DNA of 64,000 bases from Marinobacter maroccanus (GCF_002933275.1 NZ_PSSX01000002.1:372001-436000), one strand, 5' to 3'. Positions 29,159 to 38,748 are shown, counted from the stretch's first letter. The notes: a model not told the origin generated them from the sequence alone. Program-made: numbers and translations.

Positions 29159-29875
29159 ATGGCAACCAAATCATCCAGCGAAATCGTCCGGGACGGGCTC
29201 TGGGACAACAACCCTGCCCTCGTCCAGGTGCTTGGGCTCTGCCCTCTTCTGGCCGTGACCAGTACCGTTGTCAACGCCATCGGGCTGGGTCTGGCCACAC
29301 TCATGGTGCTCATGGGATCCAATCTCGCAGTCTCGCTGATTCGCAATTTCGTGAGCGAATCCGTGCGTCTGCCCGCATTTGTGATGATCATCGCCTCGTT
29401 CGTGACCTGCGCCGAGCTCCTGATGCAGGCCTTTACCTATGAGCTGTACCTGATTCTTGGCATTTTCATCCCGTTGATCGTCACCAACTGTGCCATTCTG
29501 GGCCGGGCCGACGCCTTCGCCTCGAGGAATCCACCGCTCCCGGCACTGTTGGACGGTGCCATGATGGGCCTCGGTTTTCTGGCGGTTCTGGTGGTTCTGG
29601 GCGGCCTGCGGGAACTCATCGGACAGGGCACTCTGTTTGTCGACATGCACCTGCTGCTCGGCCCCGTTGCCGCTGACTGGGTGGTACGCCCGTTCGACAA
29701 TTACCCGGACATGCTGTTCATGATTCTTCCGCCAGGCGCGTTTGTGGGCCTCGGCCTGCTGATCGCCCTCAAGAACGGGATCGACAATCACCTGGAAGAA
29801 CGCCGCAAAGCCAATGAACCAGCACCCGTGGCAGCGGGCAGCAGGCGGGTCCGGGTTACCGGGAACGTTTCCTGA
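29159..29875 (+). CDS. rsxE: Electron transport complex subunit RsxE
   Basis: Membrane subunit, 238 residues, inverted-topology partner of Rsx[19 protein letters not shown] and [18 protein letters not shown] carry the paired cysteines. The C-terminal 30 residues are soluble and variable. It starts two bases after the rsxG stop and is followed by nth after 28 bases, as in E. coli. Confidence 0.96.
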   Translation: MATKSSSEIVRDGLWDNNPALVQVLGLCPLLAVTSTVVNAIGLGLATLMVLMGSNLAVSLIRNFVSESVRLPAFVMIIASFVTCAELLMQAFTYELYLILGIFIPLIVTNCAILGRADAFASRNPPLPALLDGAMMGLGFLAVLVVLGGLRELIGQGTLFVDMHLLLGPVAADWVVRPFDNYPDMLFMILPPGAFVGLGLLIALKNGIDNHLEERRKANEPAPVAAGSRRVRVTGNVS

Positions 29876-29903
29876 TCCCCTGGTTGCAGAAAACTGAGAG
29901 CTG

Positions 29904-30542
29904 ATGAACAAACAGAAACGTAGTGAGATCTTCACCCGTCTCCGGGAGGCCAATCCCAACCCGACCACGGAGCTGAACTATTCCAGCCCGTTCGAGCTGC
30001 TGATTGCGGTTATCCTATCGGCCCAGGCCACGGATGTGGGTGTCAACAAGGCAACGGACAAGCTGTTCCCGGTAGCCAACACGCCAGAGGCCATCCTCGC
30101 CCTGGGGGTTGACGGCCTCAAGGAATACATCAAAACCATTGGCCTGTTTAACAGCAAGGCCGAGAACGTGATCAAGACCTGTCGCATTCTGATTGACAAA
30201 CACGATGGCCAGGTACCGGAACGCCGGGAAGATCTTGAGGCATTACCAGGTGTCGGTCGCAAAACCGCAAATGTGGTGCTGAATACCGCGTTCGGCCACA
30301 TGGCAATGGCGGTGGACACCCATATCTATCGCGTGTCGAACCGCACCGGCATCGCCCCGGGCAAGAACGTTCTCGAAGTGGAGAACCGGTTGATGCGCCT
30401 GGTGCCAAAAGAGTTCCTGCTGGACGCGCACCACTGGCTGATTCTGCATGGACGTTATACCTGCACTGCCCGTAAACCAAAATGCGGCGCCTGTATCATC
30501 GAAGATCTTTGCGAATTCAAGCAGAAACGGGATTATCTTTGA
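29904..30542 (+). CDS. nth: Endonuclease III
   Basis: DNA glycosylase/AP lyase for oxidised pyrimidines. 212 residues. The helix-hairpin-helix LPGVGRKTANVVLNTAFG has the catalytic Lys, and AVDTHIYRVSNR holds the catalytic Asp. The C-terminal C-x6-C-x2-C-x5-C (CTARKPKCGACIIEDLC) binds the 4Fe-4S cluster. It is the last gene of the rsx operon, closed by a terminator at 30556. Confidence 0.97.
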   Translation: MNKQKRSEIFTRLREANPNPTTELNYSSPFELLIAVILSAQATDVGVNKATDKLFPVANTPEAILALGVDGLKEYIKTIGLFNSKAENVIKTCRILIDKHDGQVPERREDLEALPGVGRKTANVVLNTAFGHMAMAVDTHIYRVSNRTGIAPGKNVLEVENRLMRLVPKEFLLDAHHWLILHGRYTCTARKPKCGACIIEDLCEFKQKRDYL

Positions 30543-30555
30543 ATTCAGGGCGTAA

Positions 30556-30580
30556 AAAAGCCGGCATTTTGCCGGCTTTT
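30556..30580. terminator. Bidirectional terminator between nth and the chalcone-isomerase-like gene
   Basis: AAAAGCCGGC (30556-30565) pairs perfectly with GCCGGCTTTT (30571-30580) over a five-base loop. The A and T runs serve both convergent genes, which end at 30542 and 30604. Confidence 0.92.
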
Positions 30581-30603
30581 CGCTTTCAAGAAGCAGGGTC
30601 CAG

Positions 30604-31179
30604 TTATCGCTGGCCAAGCATTTTCTCTTTCAGATCCTTCTGAGCCGGCTTGTCGGATAGCCAGATTCCAAACAGGGCCTTTTTGAAGGCCATGTCGCCA
30701 ACGGTGTCCTTGTGCTCGCCATTCTTGAGGACCCGGACACCTTCTCCCGGCAGATACACCAGATCAAAAACGTCACCCTCGGTGATCTCTTCCTGGAACA
30801 CCGCCATGAACTGATCCACATCTTCCTGGATAGACGCCATATCACCGTCGGTGGAGGCTTCGAAACCCTCCAGTGTCGCCTCGGTCATGCGTTCGCTGGT
30901 AATCATGCCGGAAATGATATGTAGAGTAATCACCTGGGGTTCATCCGCGTTGATCACTGCCTCACCATCGTCGATGGTCTCGGGGACGTACAGGCCTCCG
31001 ACATACAGATCCATGAACCACTTGGAACGGGTACCTGCGCCATTAAGCTTCAGTTCGGTATCCATGGCTGAATAGGTATCCGGGACATCAACACCTTCCA
31101 CGGTGATCGCAGCTGCCGGTGCCGACAGCAGGGCTGTCATCAGCACGGAGGCAAAGCCGGTTGTAAGAGCCTTCTTCAT
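30604..31179 (-). CDS. Chalcone isomerase-like exported protein
   Basis: 191 residues with a clear signal peptide (MKKALTTGFASVLMTALLSA, then PAAA before cleavage). The mature part (EGVDVPDTYSAMDTELKLNG, then KWFMDLYVGGLYVPE) matches the bacterial chalcone-isomerase-like family. No flavonoid pathway is present, and bacterial members lack a settled function; some appear to bind fatty acids or haem-like ligands. It stands alone between two terminators and so has its own promoter. Confidence 0.85.
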   Translation of the reverse strand: MKKALTTGFASVLMTALLSAPAAAITVEGVDVPDTYSAMDTELKLNGAGTRSKWFMDLYVGGLYVPETIDDGEAVINADEPQVITLHIISGMITSERMTEATLEGFEASTDGDMASIQEDVDQFMAVFQEEITEGDVFDLVYLPGEGVRVLKNGEHKDTVGDMAFKKALFGIWLSDKPAQKDLKEKMLGQR

Positions 31180-31330
31180 AGTCCTTTCCTTTTCGATCGT
31201 TATTATTGACGTGTTTCATTCGTGCACCGGGTTTCGACACCCTTATCCCCGCCCGGTCACAGCATTCTATCAATGAGGCTGGCAGCCAGTGCGCAACCTG
31301 GTTCTCATTTGCAGCGATCCTGAAACACAA

Positions 31331-31363
31331 AAAAGCCGGCCAGGAATATCCTGGCCGGCTTTT
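31331..31363. terminator. rpoS terminator
   Basis: Perfect 15-bp stem: AAAAGCCGGCCAGGA (31331-31345) pairs with TCCTGGCCGGCTTTT (31349-31363), with a three-base loop. It lies 23 bases past the rpoS stop on the minus strand, where the T run follows the stem. Confidence 0.93.
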
Positions 31364-31385
31364 CGATCGGAAGATCAAACGGGTA

Positions 31386-32381
31386 TTACTTGAACAACAG
31401 GTTTCCGGACAAGCCTTCCTTCTCCAGAATTTCCCGAAGGCGACGAAGCGCCTCGACCTGAATCTGCCGCACGCGTTCACGGGTAAGACCGATTTCCTGC
31501 CCCACTTCCTCAAGCGTACTGACCGGATAGCCCCGAAGACCAAACCGCCGTGACAGAACTTCCTGCTGCTTGTCACTGAGCTGATCGATCCACTTTTCCA
31601 GGCAGGAACACATGTTGTTGTCCTGCAGGAGATCCGCCGGATCTGACGCTCCCTCATCGGCTACGGTATCCAAAAGCGACTTTTCGCCACCGGTACCGAT
31701 TGGCGTATCCATCGACGCAACACGCTCATTCAGACCAAGCATGCGCTTCACATCAGCTACCGGCTTGTCGACCATTCTAGCGATTTCTTCGGCCGACGGC
31801 TCATGATCCAGTTTCTGGGTCAGTTCCCGCGCCGCACGCAGGTAGAGGTTGAGTTCCTTAACCACATGAATCGGCAGACGGATGGTGCGGGTCTGGTTCA
31901 TGATGGCCCGCTCAATGGTCTGGCGAATCCACCAAGTGGCGTAAGTGGAGAAGCGGAAGCCACGCTCCGGATCAAACTTCTCAACCGCCCGGATCAAACC
32001 TAGGTTGCCCTCCTCAATCAGGTCCAGCAGCGTCAGGCCCCGATTCACGTAGCGACGGGCAATCTTGACTACAAGACGAAGATTGCTCTCGATCATGCGC
32101 TTGCGGCCGGACTCCTCTCCCTTGCGCGCCAGGCGGGCAAAGTAGACCTCTTCTTCCGGCGTCAGGAGTGGTGAGAAACCGATTTCGTTGAGATACAGCT
32201 GAGTGGCATCCAGCTGTTTTTGACTGGTGAAATAACGTCCCTGGGTGGGAAAATCCTCTTCGACTTCAGCCACTTCTTCGGTGGCCTCTTTATCGACTTT
32301 CTCTTCAGCTAACAGTTGATCCTCGGCATCGTCCATGTCCGACACGCGATCAATGATGATGTCTTCTTGCTCTGCTGACAT
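31386..32381 (-). CDS. rpoS: RNA polymerase sigma factor RpoS
   Basis: Stationary-phase and general-stress sigma factor. 331 residues from ATG at 32381 ([10 protein letters not shown]). Region 1.2 is [20 protein letters not shown]. Region 2 includes [20 protein letters not shown] and [20 protein letters not shown]. Region 4.2 is [20 protein letters not shown]. It lies downstream of nlpD as in other gammaproteobacteria. The 200-base leader upstream is A-rich on the sense strand. Confidence 0.98.
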   Translation of the reverse strand: MSAEQEDIIIDRVSDMDDAEDQLLAEEKVDKEATEEVAEVEEDFPTQGRYFTSQKQLDATQLYLNEIGFSPLLTPEEEVYFARLARKGEESGRKRMIESNLRLVVKIARRYVNRGLTLLDLIEEGNLGLIRAVEKFDPERGFRFSTYATWWIRQTIERAIMNQTRTIRLPIHVVKELNLYLRAARELTQKLDHEPSAEEIARMVDKPVADVKRMLGLNERVASMDTPIGTGGEKSLLDTVADEGASDPADLLQDNNMCSCLEKWIDQLSDKQQEVLSRRFGLRGYPVSTLEEVGQEIGLTRERVRQIQVEALRRLREILEKEGLSGNLLFK

Positions 32382-32586
32382 TTGTCTTGCCCCGCCTCTC
32401 AATAATCCTGGATGTTCGTCCGATACTTCTTTTTATTGCGGACGTCTTTGTATTCGTGCTTTTTCTTCAGGACATTTTGTTGGTCGGCCTGTAGTGGCCT
32501 TATACCGTTTTTGTTTTTCTTGCGAACGCGGTTTTTTGTCAGTGCCGGCGTGTGGGATCTGCGCAGCCTGCTGACTGCGTTATTTA
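32382..32586 (-). promoter_or_regulatory. rpoS leader with candidate promoter and A-rich segments
   Basis: The 205 bases between nlpD and rpoS hold a possible sigma-70 promoter on the minus strand: TTCGCA (32521-32526), 16-bp spacer, TATAAG (32499-32504). The spacer itself is A-rich (AGAAAAACAAAAACGG). Further A-rich stretches (CTGAAGAAAAAGCACG, GCAATAAAAAGAAG) lie downstream in the leader and resemble A-R-N repeats bound by Hfq in rpoS leaders. rpoS is often also transcribed from within nlpD. Confidence 0.4.
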
Positions 32587-33483
32587 TTAGCGCGGTGGCA
32601 AATAATGGACTGGGTCAACCGGATTGCCGTTTTTGCGAATCTCAAAATGCAACATGGGTCGTTCAGCGCCACTGCTACCGAGCTCTGCGATCACCTGCCC
32701 GGCTTTCACATCCTCCCCTTCCTGCACCAGAATCTTCCGGTTGTGAGCGTAAGCACTTAAATAGTGCTCATTATGATTCACGATAATCAGATTGCCGTAT
32801 CCAAGCAACCCGTTGCCGGCATAGACCACATTCCCGGTGGCCGCAGCCCTTACAGCATCCCCGGCTTGCCCGGCAATATCAATACCTTTATTGACTTTTC
32901 CGGATGTTGAATATCCAGCAATTACAGTGCCAACGTGAGGCCAGCGCCATTCGATTCGAGCCACGGTCTGGGTCTGGGAAGCCAGCGGCGCACCCTTACT
33001 AGGCGCCCTGGTGACCGCAGGTTTTGGTGCCGTGGCAGCTGTCTGCTTGGGCGGCGAAGCCCGGCTCGGCGTTCTGGTGGCCGAGGTCGCCGGTTTGCTG
33101 GCAGTAGTAGTCTGACTGCCGGAGGTTACATTTCCACGAAGATCCAGGCGAAGCACCTGCCCTGCCTTGAGGTTCCAGGGTGGACCAATCCCGTTGGCAT
33201 CACCCAGCTCCCGATAGTCCCGACCATACCGCCAGGCTATGCTGTAAAGGGTTTCGCCAGGCTGGACGACGTGCCGGCCCCAGTAGACCGGGGGATTGTA
33301 TATATCATCCTGGTAGAGCGCGGGGGTATTGCAGCCAGACAAAAGCAGCATGGCAATCAGAGGGAGGAGAATCAAAAGACTGGTCGGCGTTTTTTCCGCA
33401 GGGCGAGAGGATTCAGAGGCACCGGAAAGGAACCGCGGGGACACCGGTAAAACGGCATTGACTAGCCCACGCAAAAATCTCAC
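32587..33483 (-). CDS. nlpD: NlpD-type LysM/M23 lipoprotein (divisome amidase activator)
   Basis: Outer-membrane lipoprotein that activates the AmiC amidase at the septum in E. coli. 298 residues; lipobox LLLSGC near residue 51 after a hydrophobic stretch. A LysM domain follows (HVVQPGETLYSIAWRYGRDY), then a Thr/Ala/Pro linker, and an M23 domain at the C-terminus. The metal-site positions are degenerate: NKGID replaces H-x-G-x-D, and MLHFEIR replaces H-x-H. A catalytically dead activator, as in E. coli NlpD, is therefore expected. The start is uncertain: GTG at 33483 gives an unusually long pre-lipobox region. Confidence 0.9.
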   Translation of the reverse strand: MRFLRGLVNAVLPVSPRFLSGASESSRPAEKTPTSLLILLPLIAMLLLSGCNTPALYQDDIYNPPVYWGRHVVQPGETLYSIAWRYGRDYRELGDANGIGPPWNLKAGQVLRLDLRGNVTSGSQTTTASKPATSATRTPSRASPPKQTAATAPKPAVTRAPSKGAPLASQTQTVARIEWRWPHVGTVIAGYSTSGKVNKGIDIAGQAGDAVRAAATGNVVYAGNGLLGYGNLIIVNHNEHYLSAYAHNRKILVQEGEDVKAGQVIAELGSSGAERPMLHFEIRKNGNPVDPVHYLPPR

Positions 33484-33559
33484 AGGAATAAAACTGGCCC
33501 AGTTATGAAAAATCCGTATAAACCATTTTGGTTGTCGAAGCAGTTTCTAAACTTTTTAT

Positions 33560-33660
33560 AGTAACTTGCTAATATATTGCACATTTCTCGCAGGAAGCCA
33601 AGTTACTCCCCAGCCATCCTTGTTACCCCACGAAACACCCATTTTGTGCGTTAGGTAACA
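33560..33660. repeat. Paired GTTAC inverted repeats upstream of nlpD
   Basis: The 201-base gap before nlpD contains two adjacent inverted repeats. AGTAACTTG (33560-33568) pairs with CAAGTTACT (33599-33607), and TGTTACC (33621-33627) pairs with GGTAACA (33654-33660). All four arms contain GTTAC or its complement. Neither hairpin is followed by a T run, so they are more likely binding sites or RNA structures than terminators. Nothing else is recognised in this gap. Confidence 0.5.
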
Positions 33661-33684
33661 CCCTGGCACCACAATCGCCCCGAT

Positions 33685-34674
33685 TTACGTCGACGATGAG
33701 ACATATCCGCGCCTGGAACCAATCCATTCCACAAGCAGAACCAGACCGAAACCAGCCAGTGCCATAAGCACGGCGAAAAGCAACTTGGGGTCCTGCCCTG
33801 CCTGTTCCGCGAAGGTCCAGGGCCAGATACTTGCCTCATTCAGGGGCACTTTTTCACCAGAGCTGTTTTCCCGCCAACTGAGTGTTTCTTTCCAGGGCCA
33901 GACCTTGTTGAGCGCGCCGATCATGAAGCCGGTCAGCAAAGCGAGCACCAGATCATGGAAATGATGAAACGCCCAGGTGATCAGGCGGGCGATGGATAAC
34001 AGGCCCACCACGCAACCTGCCATAAACAGCAACAGAATGCCCACCTCGAACGATTTGATCGCCGCCAGCACGGGCGCATACATACCAATAATCACCAAGA
34101 TGAAACTGCCCGAGATGCCGGGAAGAATCATGGCACAGATGGCAAGGGCGCCGGCGCCGAAAAATGCCAGAGCGGAAGGCGAGACCTCGCTGGCGGAAAG
34201 GGTGGTTACCCACCAGGCGATAGCAATCCCTACCAGCAGCGGAATCAGTAATGTGGGCGTATAACGCCGGACCTGACGCCCCACATGCCACACCGAGGCG
34301 ACAATCAAGCCAAAGAAAAAGCTCCAGATCAGGATCGGATACGCCACCAGCAAGTAGCTGATGGCTGAAGCCAGAGTGGCAATACTGGTCAGAATGCCCG
34401 CCAGCAGACAGACCAGAAAGGTTCCATCGACGGCGTTCCAGAAAGCCCTGAACTGGCCCCGAAACAGCTGGCGAAAGACCGCTCCGGGAACAGCGTTGAT
34501 CGCCTCCAGCAGCCGGAAATAGATACCGGTTATGAATGCGATGGTGCCTCCGGACACACCCGGAACGATATCAGCGGCTCCCATTGCAATGCCCCGCAGA
34601 AATACTGCTGCAGGATGATGGTTACGGGCGGTTTCGCTATCTACGTCGGAGCTGAGTACTGCAGAGTCAACCAT
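33685..34674 (-). CDS. DUF368 membrane protein, probable undecaprenyl-phosphate translocase
   Basis: 329-residue polytopic protein of the DUF368 family. Both family signatures are present in mirrored halves: GAADIVPGVSGGTIAFITGI near residue 35 and AMILPGISGSFILVIIGMY near residue 195, each followed by several helices. DUF368 proteins (PopT) have been shown in other bacteria to return undecaprenyl phosphate across the membrane for reuse in wall and O-antigen synthesis. That function is inferred here. It starts two bases after the pcm stop, between pcm and nlpD; E. coli has no gene at this position. Confidence 0.88.
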   Translation of the reverse strand: MVDSAVLSSDVDSETARNHHPAAVFLRGIAMGAADIVPGVSGGTIAFITGIYFRLLEAINAVPGAVFRQLFRGQFRAFWNAVDGTFLVCLLAGILTSIATLASAISYLLVAYPILIWSFFFGLIVASVWHVGRQVRRYTPTLLIPLLVGIAIAWWVTTLSASEVSPSALAFFGAGALAICAMILPGISGSFILVIIGMYAPVLAAIKSFEVGILLLFMAGCVVGLLSIARLITWAFHHFHDLVLALLTGFMIGALNKVWPWKETLSWRENSSGEKVPLNEASIWPWTFAEQAGQDPKLLFAVLMALAGFGLVLLVEWIGSRRGYVSSST

Positions 34675-34676
34675 AA

Positions 34677-35333
34677 CTATCGGACAACCCCGCCCAGGAG
34701 CGGGACAAACCGGACCGGTTCCAGCTCCTTGTGATCGAAACGATCGCCCCTGCGGGTAACCTCCACCAATACCTGATTCTCTTCGCCCACTGGCGCAATC
34801 AGAATGCCACCGTCGGCCAGCTGAGCGAGCAATTCGCCGGGAACTTCAATTGGCGCAGCGGTCACGATAATGCCGTCGAAAGGGCCGCGCTCAGGCCAGC
34901 CCATGCCACCGTCAGCGTGTTTCAGGAACACGTTTCTGGCGCTCAACTGGCGCAATCGGTCCCGGGCCCGATCCTGCAGCGCCTTGATACGCTCAACGCT
35001 GTAGATTTCGGAAAAGAGACGGGAGAGCACCGCGGTCTGGTAGCCTGATCCGGTTCCCAGCTCCAACACCCGTGCCGGCCCATGGGCCAGCATCAATTCC
35101 GTCATCCGCGCCACAATGTAGGGCTGGGACAGGGTCTGACCATAGCCGATCGGCAGGGATGTATCTTCATAAGCGCGATGGGACAGGGCCTCATCCAGGA
35201 AGATGTGCCGTGGCACCTCCCCCATAATCTCAAGTACCCGGTCCGATTCGATGCCGGCTTCCCTGAGGCGCTGGACCAGTCGCATCCGGGTGCGTCGGGA
35301 GGTCATCCCGATGCCTTCGAGCTGAGCGGTCAT
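34677..35333 (-). CDS. pcm: Protein-L-isoaspartate O-methyltransferase
   Basis: SAM-dependent repair of isoaspartyl residues in aged proteins. 218 residues. The SAM loop VLELGTGSGYQTAVLSRL is clear, preceded by PIGYGQTLSQPYIVARMTEL, which is the PCMT signature. The start overlaps the surE stop by four bases, the conserved surE-pcm pairing of the stress-survival cluster next to rpoS. Confidence 0.97.
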   Translation of the reverse strand: MTAQLEGIGMTSRRTRMRLVQRLREAGIESDRVLEIMGEVPRHIFLDEALSHRAYEDTSLPIGYGQTLSQPYIVARMTELMLAHGPARVLELGTGSGYQTAVLSRLFSEIYSVERIKALQDRARDRLRQLSARNVFLKHADGGMGWPERGPFDGIIVTAAPIEVPGELLAQLADGGILIAPVGEENQVLVEVTRRGDRFDHKELEPVRFVPLLGGVVR

Positions 35334-36100
35334 CCCCGGCCCTCCAGCGAATCCTCCAGGGTGTCGACCCAGTCCCGGAGCCGGGACAGCGCCTCATGCC
35401 GGGTCATGTCGATATGTACCGGAGTCACCGAGACATAGCCTTCGCGGACGGCGTTGAAATCCGTACCCGGACCTGCATCACCGCCCACACCGGCGGCCCC
35501 GATCCAGTAGCGTTCCCTACCGCGGGGACAGGTCATTGGAACCGCGCCTTCGGCCCGCTCCCGATGGCCCAGGCGGGTTACCCGGATTCCAGCCAGCTCC
35601 TCCCAGGGTACGTCCGGGACATTCACATTAAGAATGGAGCGCGGCCCAAGCGCCAGGGGGCGCTCGTTTTCGAGGAGCATCCGGATCACCCGGGCAGCTG
35701 TTTCGTAGTGAAAGTGGCCATCGTTAACCAGGGAAACGGCGATGGCCGGAAGGCCAAGGTGACGCCCTTCGGTGGCTGCGGCAACGGTACCTGAATAGAT
35801 AATGTCATCGCCCAGGTTGGCATGGGTGTTTATCCCGGAAACCACCCTGTCGAATGGCTCTTTGAACAGCCCGTTGACCGCCAGATGAACACAATCTGTC
35901 GGCGTCCCATCCACGGAACGGAAACCGTTTGGATGCTCTTCCACAGTGAGGGGGCGATTGAGGGTCAGGGCGTTGCTGGCACCGCTGTGATCCCGATCGG
36001 GGGCCACGACCTCCAGCTCACCCAGGCCCTTCAATCCCTCAAACAGGGCGATAAGTCCCGGTGAATGAACGCCGTCATCGTTCGACAACAGAATACGCAC
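35330..36100 (-). CDS. surE: 5'-nucleotidase SurE
   Basis: Divalent-metal nucleotidase and polyphosphatase of stress survival. 256 residues. The N-terminus MRILLSNDDGVHSPG carries the DD metal ligands; VAPDRDHSGASNALTL and VSGINTHANLGDDIIYSGTV hold the remaining Asn and Ser ligands. It lies 11 bases after truD and is translationally coupled to pcm. Confidence 0.97.
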   Translation of the reverse strand: MRILLSNDDGVHSPGLIALFEGLKGLGELEVVAPDRDHSGASNALTLNRPLTVEEHPNGFRSVDGTPTDCVHLAVNGLFKEPFDRVVSGINTHANLGDDIIYSGTVAAATEGRHLGLPAIAVSLVNDGHFHYETAARVIRMLLENERPLALGPRSILNVNVPDVPWEELAGIRVTRLGHRERAEGAVPMTCPRGRERYWIGAAGVGGDAGPGTDFNAVREGYVSVTPVHIDMTRHEALSRLRDWVDTLEDSLEGRG

Positions 36101-36111
36101 AGTGTTCTCCG

Positions 36112-37161
36112 CTAGCCTTGTTGTTCGTTATGTCGGCTGAGGCTCATGTCCTCAAGCTCGAAAATATCACTCAAAATCGTTGTGGCGTACTGGCCGGGTG
36201 ACAGAACAAACGTCAGTTCCAGGCTGTCGTCAGCCAGCCACTGCCAGGAGAGCCTCTCGGGCTTCACCGCCAGGGGCCGTCGCTCCGGTTTCATCCGGGT
36301 GACCGAGAACAGGCTCGCCAGACCCGGGGTTTGCGCAACAATGTCCCGCTCAAGAGTTTCCAGTGGCCCGGAAGCGGTCGTGCCGCCGTCACCCCAAAGG
36401 GGCCCTGTCGCCCCTGCCTCAGCCCAGCTACCATCTTCTACCCGAGCTGCGAGTACCTCGTTGAACAGCCATGAGCGCGCCGCCGAAAAATACAATACGT
36501 TTTTCGAGCCGTCGCTGCCAGCACGCTTTTTGCCGCCGCGGCCTTTTCCGCCAGATCGGCTCCGACGGTTCAGGGTGGCGGGATCCAGGTGCACCGCCCG
36601 GTCAAGGTTTGCGCCGCCGTTGCCGAACCGCTGGGGACCAAAGTAATTGGGAGCGCCAATATCTGCCAGACGCGCCAGGGCACGATCAATGACCTCGTGC
36701 TCCCCGGTAACAGCCCGCAGGGTGACAATAAAGCCATTGCCCTTGTGCTCTCCTCGACGTAATTTCCGCGCCTGTCGGGAGGCCGCCAGAACGGGCCAGC
36801 GAGCGGCAATATCCTCAATCAACGAGGCGTCCTGGGCTTCACACCCTGGTCGATAGAGACTGAACCATTGACGTGTTACCGCATGCCGATCCTTGAGACC
36901 GCAAAAGCCGACATCAAAGTTCCGACAATCCGCCATTCTGGCCAGTTCGCGAGCGACATACTCCGTGTTATCGCCCACTTTCTCCAGTTTCAGGCAGAGA
37001 TGTTCTCCACTTCCCGGAGTTGCGTCTGCCTCGACATCAGAGCCGCTTTCCAGAAATTCCAGTAACTCGTCGACAATGAAATCGCCGGGCGTTGTCTTTA
37101 AACGACCAGAAGCAATACGGCCACCGCCAGATGTGGGCCAGTCAAGACGCCATTGACTCAC
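36112..37161 (-). CDS. truD: tRNA pseudouridine(13) synthase
   Basis: Makes pseudouridine 13 in tRNA(Glu). 349 residues. The catalytic motif [18 protein letters not shown] contains the active Asp, and [18 protein letters not shown] is the TruD signature. The insertion domain (about 155-310) contains a basic segment ([17 protein letters not shown]). The start overlaps the ispF stop by four bases. Confidence 0.97.
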   Translation of the reverse strand: MSQWRLDWPTSGGGRIASGRLKTTPGDFIVDELLEFLESGSDVEADATPGSGEHLCLKLEKVGDNTEYVARELARMADCRNFDVGFCGLKDRHAVTRQWFSLYRPGCEAQDASLIEDIAARWPVLAASRQARKLRRGEHKGNGFIVTLRAVTGEHEVIDRALARLADIGAPNYFGPQRFGNGGANLDRAVHLDPATLNRRSRSGGKGRGGKKRAGSDGSKNVLYFSAARSWLFNEVLAARVEDGSWAEAGATGPLWGDGGTTASGPLETLERDIVAQTPGLASLFSVTRMKPERRPLAVKPERLSWQWLADDSLELTFVLSPGQYATTILSDIFELEDMSLSRHNEQQG

Positions 37162-37637
37162 GAATCCACCGGTTCAAGCAGGCAGATGGCCTGGCAGGCA
37201 ATGCCTTCACCCCGCCCTGTAAAACCCAGTTTTTCCGTGGTAGTGGCTTTTACGCTCACACGACTGGCGGACACGCCCAAGTCTTCCGCAATATTTAGAC
37301 GAATGGCATCAATGTGAGGCGCCATTTTCGGAGCCTGAGCGATGATGGTGGTATCTACATTCACCACGTTGAAACCTTCGTCGCGAACACGGCTAATGAC
37401 CCGACGCAGAAGATCGCGGCTGTCGGCACCCGCCCACTCATCACTGGTGTCCGGGAAAAAATGTCCGATGTCGCCAAGTGCTGCGGCGCCCAGCAGCGCA
37501 TCTGCCAGCGCATGCAGCAGGACATCACCATCGGAATGGGCCTTCAGCCCATGGGAATGGGGAATGCTTACGCCGCCAATAATCACAGAATCGCCTTCAC
37601 AGAAGGCATGGACATCAAAGCCCTGACCAATACGCAT
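37158..37637 (-). CDS. ispF: 2-C-methyl-D-erythritol 2,4-cyclodiphosphate synthase
   Basis: MEP-pathway enzyme of isoprenoid synthesis. 159 residues. Metal ligands appear in [12 protein letters not shown] (Asp8, His10) and [20 protein letters not shown] (His near 42). [20 protein letters not shown] is the C-terminal signature. It lies 26 bases after ispD, supplying the two steps around the kinase IspE, which is elsewhere. Confidence 0.98.
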   Translation of the reverse strand: MRIGQGFDVHAFCEGDSVIIGGVSIPHSHGLKAHSDGDVLLHALADALLGAAALGDIGHFFPDTSDEWAGADSRDLLRRVISRVRDEGFNVVNVDTTIIAQAPKMAPHIDAIRLNIAEDLGVSASRVSVKATTTEKLGFTGRGEGIACQAICLLEPVDS

Positions 37638-37663
37638 AATGTGCTCCGGAAAACTCCGAACGT

Positions 37664-38371
37664 TCAGAACCGGCTAAGAATAAAGCCTGCGAGTGCCAGA
37701 TCCGCGGGTACGGTGATCTTGATATTGTCCGGCCGCCCTTCTACCAGCACCGGCATGTTACCGGAAAACTCCACGGCAGAGGACTCATCAGTCACCGGAA
37801 GTTCCCTGGCAAGGGCCGCTTCCAGGGACTCCACCAGAATACGATAGCGAAACATCTGGGGCGTTAGTGCCCGCCACAGATTTGTGCGATCCACCGTGCC
37901 GGAAACCTCCGGCAGCTCGCCGGTGCCAGCGCTCTTGATGGTGTCCGCCACTGGCGAAGCCAGGAGCCCCCCGACAGGGTGGTTGTAGAGTTGGTCAATA
38001 AGATTGGACAGATCCCGGGTATGAAGACATGGCCGTGCCGCATCGTGAACCAGAACCCAGTCATCATCACTGACCTGTTCCGCCATGGCATGCAGTGCCG
38101 ACAACACCGAGCCTGCCCTCTCGGAACCGCCGGTGCAGGTCTGGATTCGGCTATCGCCGCTGGCGACGGTATCCGGCCACCAATGGTCGGCCGGATGCAA
38201 TGGCACCATGCAACCGGAAAAAGGCGCGGAATCCATCAGTCGGGAAAGGGTGATATCGAGAATGAAACGTTGGTCGATCCGAAGATACTGTTTCGGTTGC
38301 TCAGCCTGCATACGCTGGCCGATGCCGGCGGCAGGAACAATCAGCCAGAGTCTTGGAGCAGGCATAGACAA
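37664..38371 (-). CDS. ispD: 2-C-methyl-D-erythritol 4-phosphate cytidylyltransferase
   Basis: Transfers CMP to MEP. 235 residues. The nucleotide loop is [19 protein letters not shown], and [13 protein letters not shown] is the second family motif. The start is the base next to the ftsB stop, as in the conserved ftsB-ispD-ispF-truD order. Confidence 0.97.
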   Translation of the reverse strand: MSMPAPRLWLIVPAAGIGQRMQAEQPKQYLRIDQRFILDITLSRLMDSAPFSGCMVPLHPADHWWPDTVASGDSRIQTCTGGSERAGSVLSALHAMAEQVSDDDWVLVHDAARPCLHTRDLSNLIDQLYNHPVGGLLASPVADTIKSAGTGELPEVSGTVDRTNLWRALTPQMFRYRILVESLEAALARELPVTDESSAVEFSGNMPVLVEGRPDNIKITVPADLALAGFILSRF

Positions 38372-38644
38372 TCAGTTTTCAACAACCAGGAAAAAGGTCT
38401 CGTCTTCTCTTATCAGGCCGAGGTTCATTCTGGCCCGTTCCTCAACGGCGCCCTGCTCGTTACGCAGATTCCTGACTTCGGCATAGAGACGTTCATTGCG
38501 GGTAGCCAGTTCGGCATTTTCTTCACGTTGCTCGGCGATGGACTGCTCGAGTGCCCATACCTGCGCAAAGCTGCCCTCCCCGACCCACAGGCGCACCTGC
38601 AGCAGGAGAATCACAACCACCATTATGGTCCAGAGCAACTTCAT
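38372..38644 (-). CDS. ftsB: Cell division protein FtsB
   Basis: Bitopic divisome protein that joins FtsL and FtsQ. 90 residues: membrane helix LLWTIMVVVILLLQVRLWVG at the N-terminus, then a coiled coil (VWALEQSIAEQREENAELAT and onward) and a short periplasmic tail. Size, topology and position directly before ispD identify it. A promoter lies upstream at 38696-38725. Confidence 0.94.
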   Translation of the reverse strand: MKLLWTIMVVVILLLQVRLWVGEGSFAQVWALEQSIAEQREENAELATRNERLYAEVRNLRNEQGAVEERARMNLGLIREDETFFLVVEN

Positions 38645-38695
38645 TGCCGATTCCGTTCAAAATTCAATCATTCAAAATACCAACGCCGGACGTTG

Positions 38696-38725
38696 AGTAT
38701 AGACCTTAGAGTAGATTAGCAACAA
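38696..38725 (-). promoter_or_regulatory. ftsB operon promoter
   Basis: On the minus strand TTGTTG (38720-38725), an 18-bp spacer and TATACT (38696-38701). The start site near 38689 leaves about 45 bases to the ftsB ATG. It lies just beyond the eno terminator, so the ftsB block is an independent unit. Confidence 0.6.
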
Positions 38726-38748
38726 ATTCTTCTAACTGCCTGTACAAA

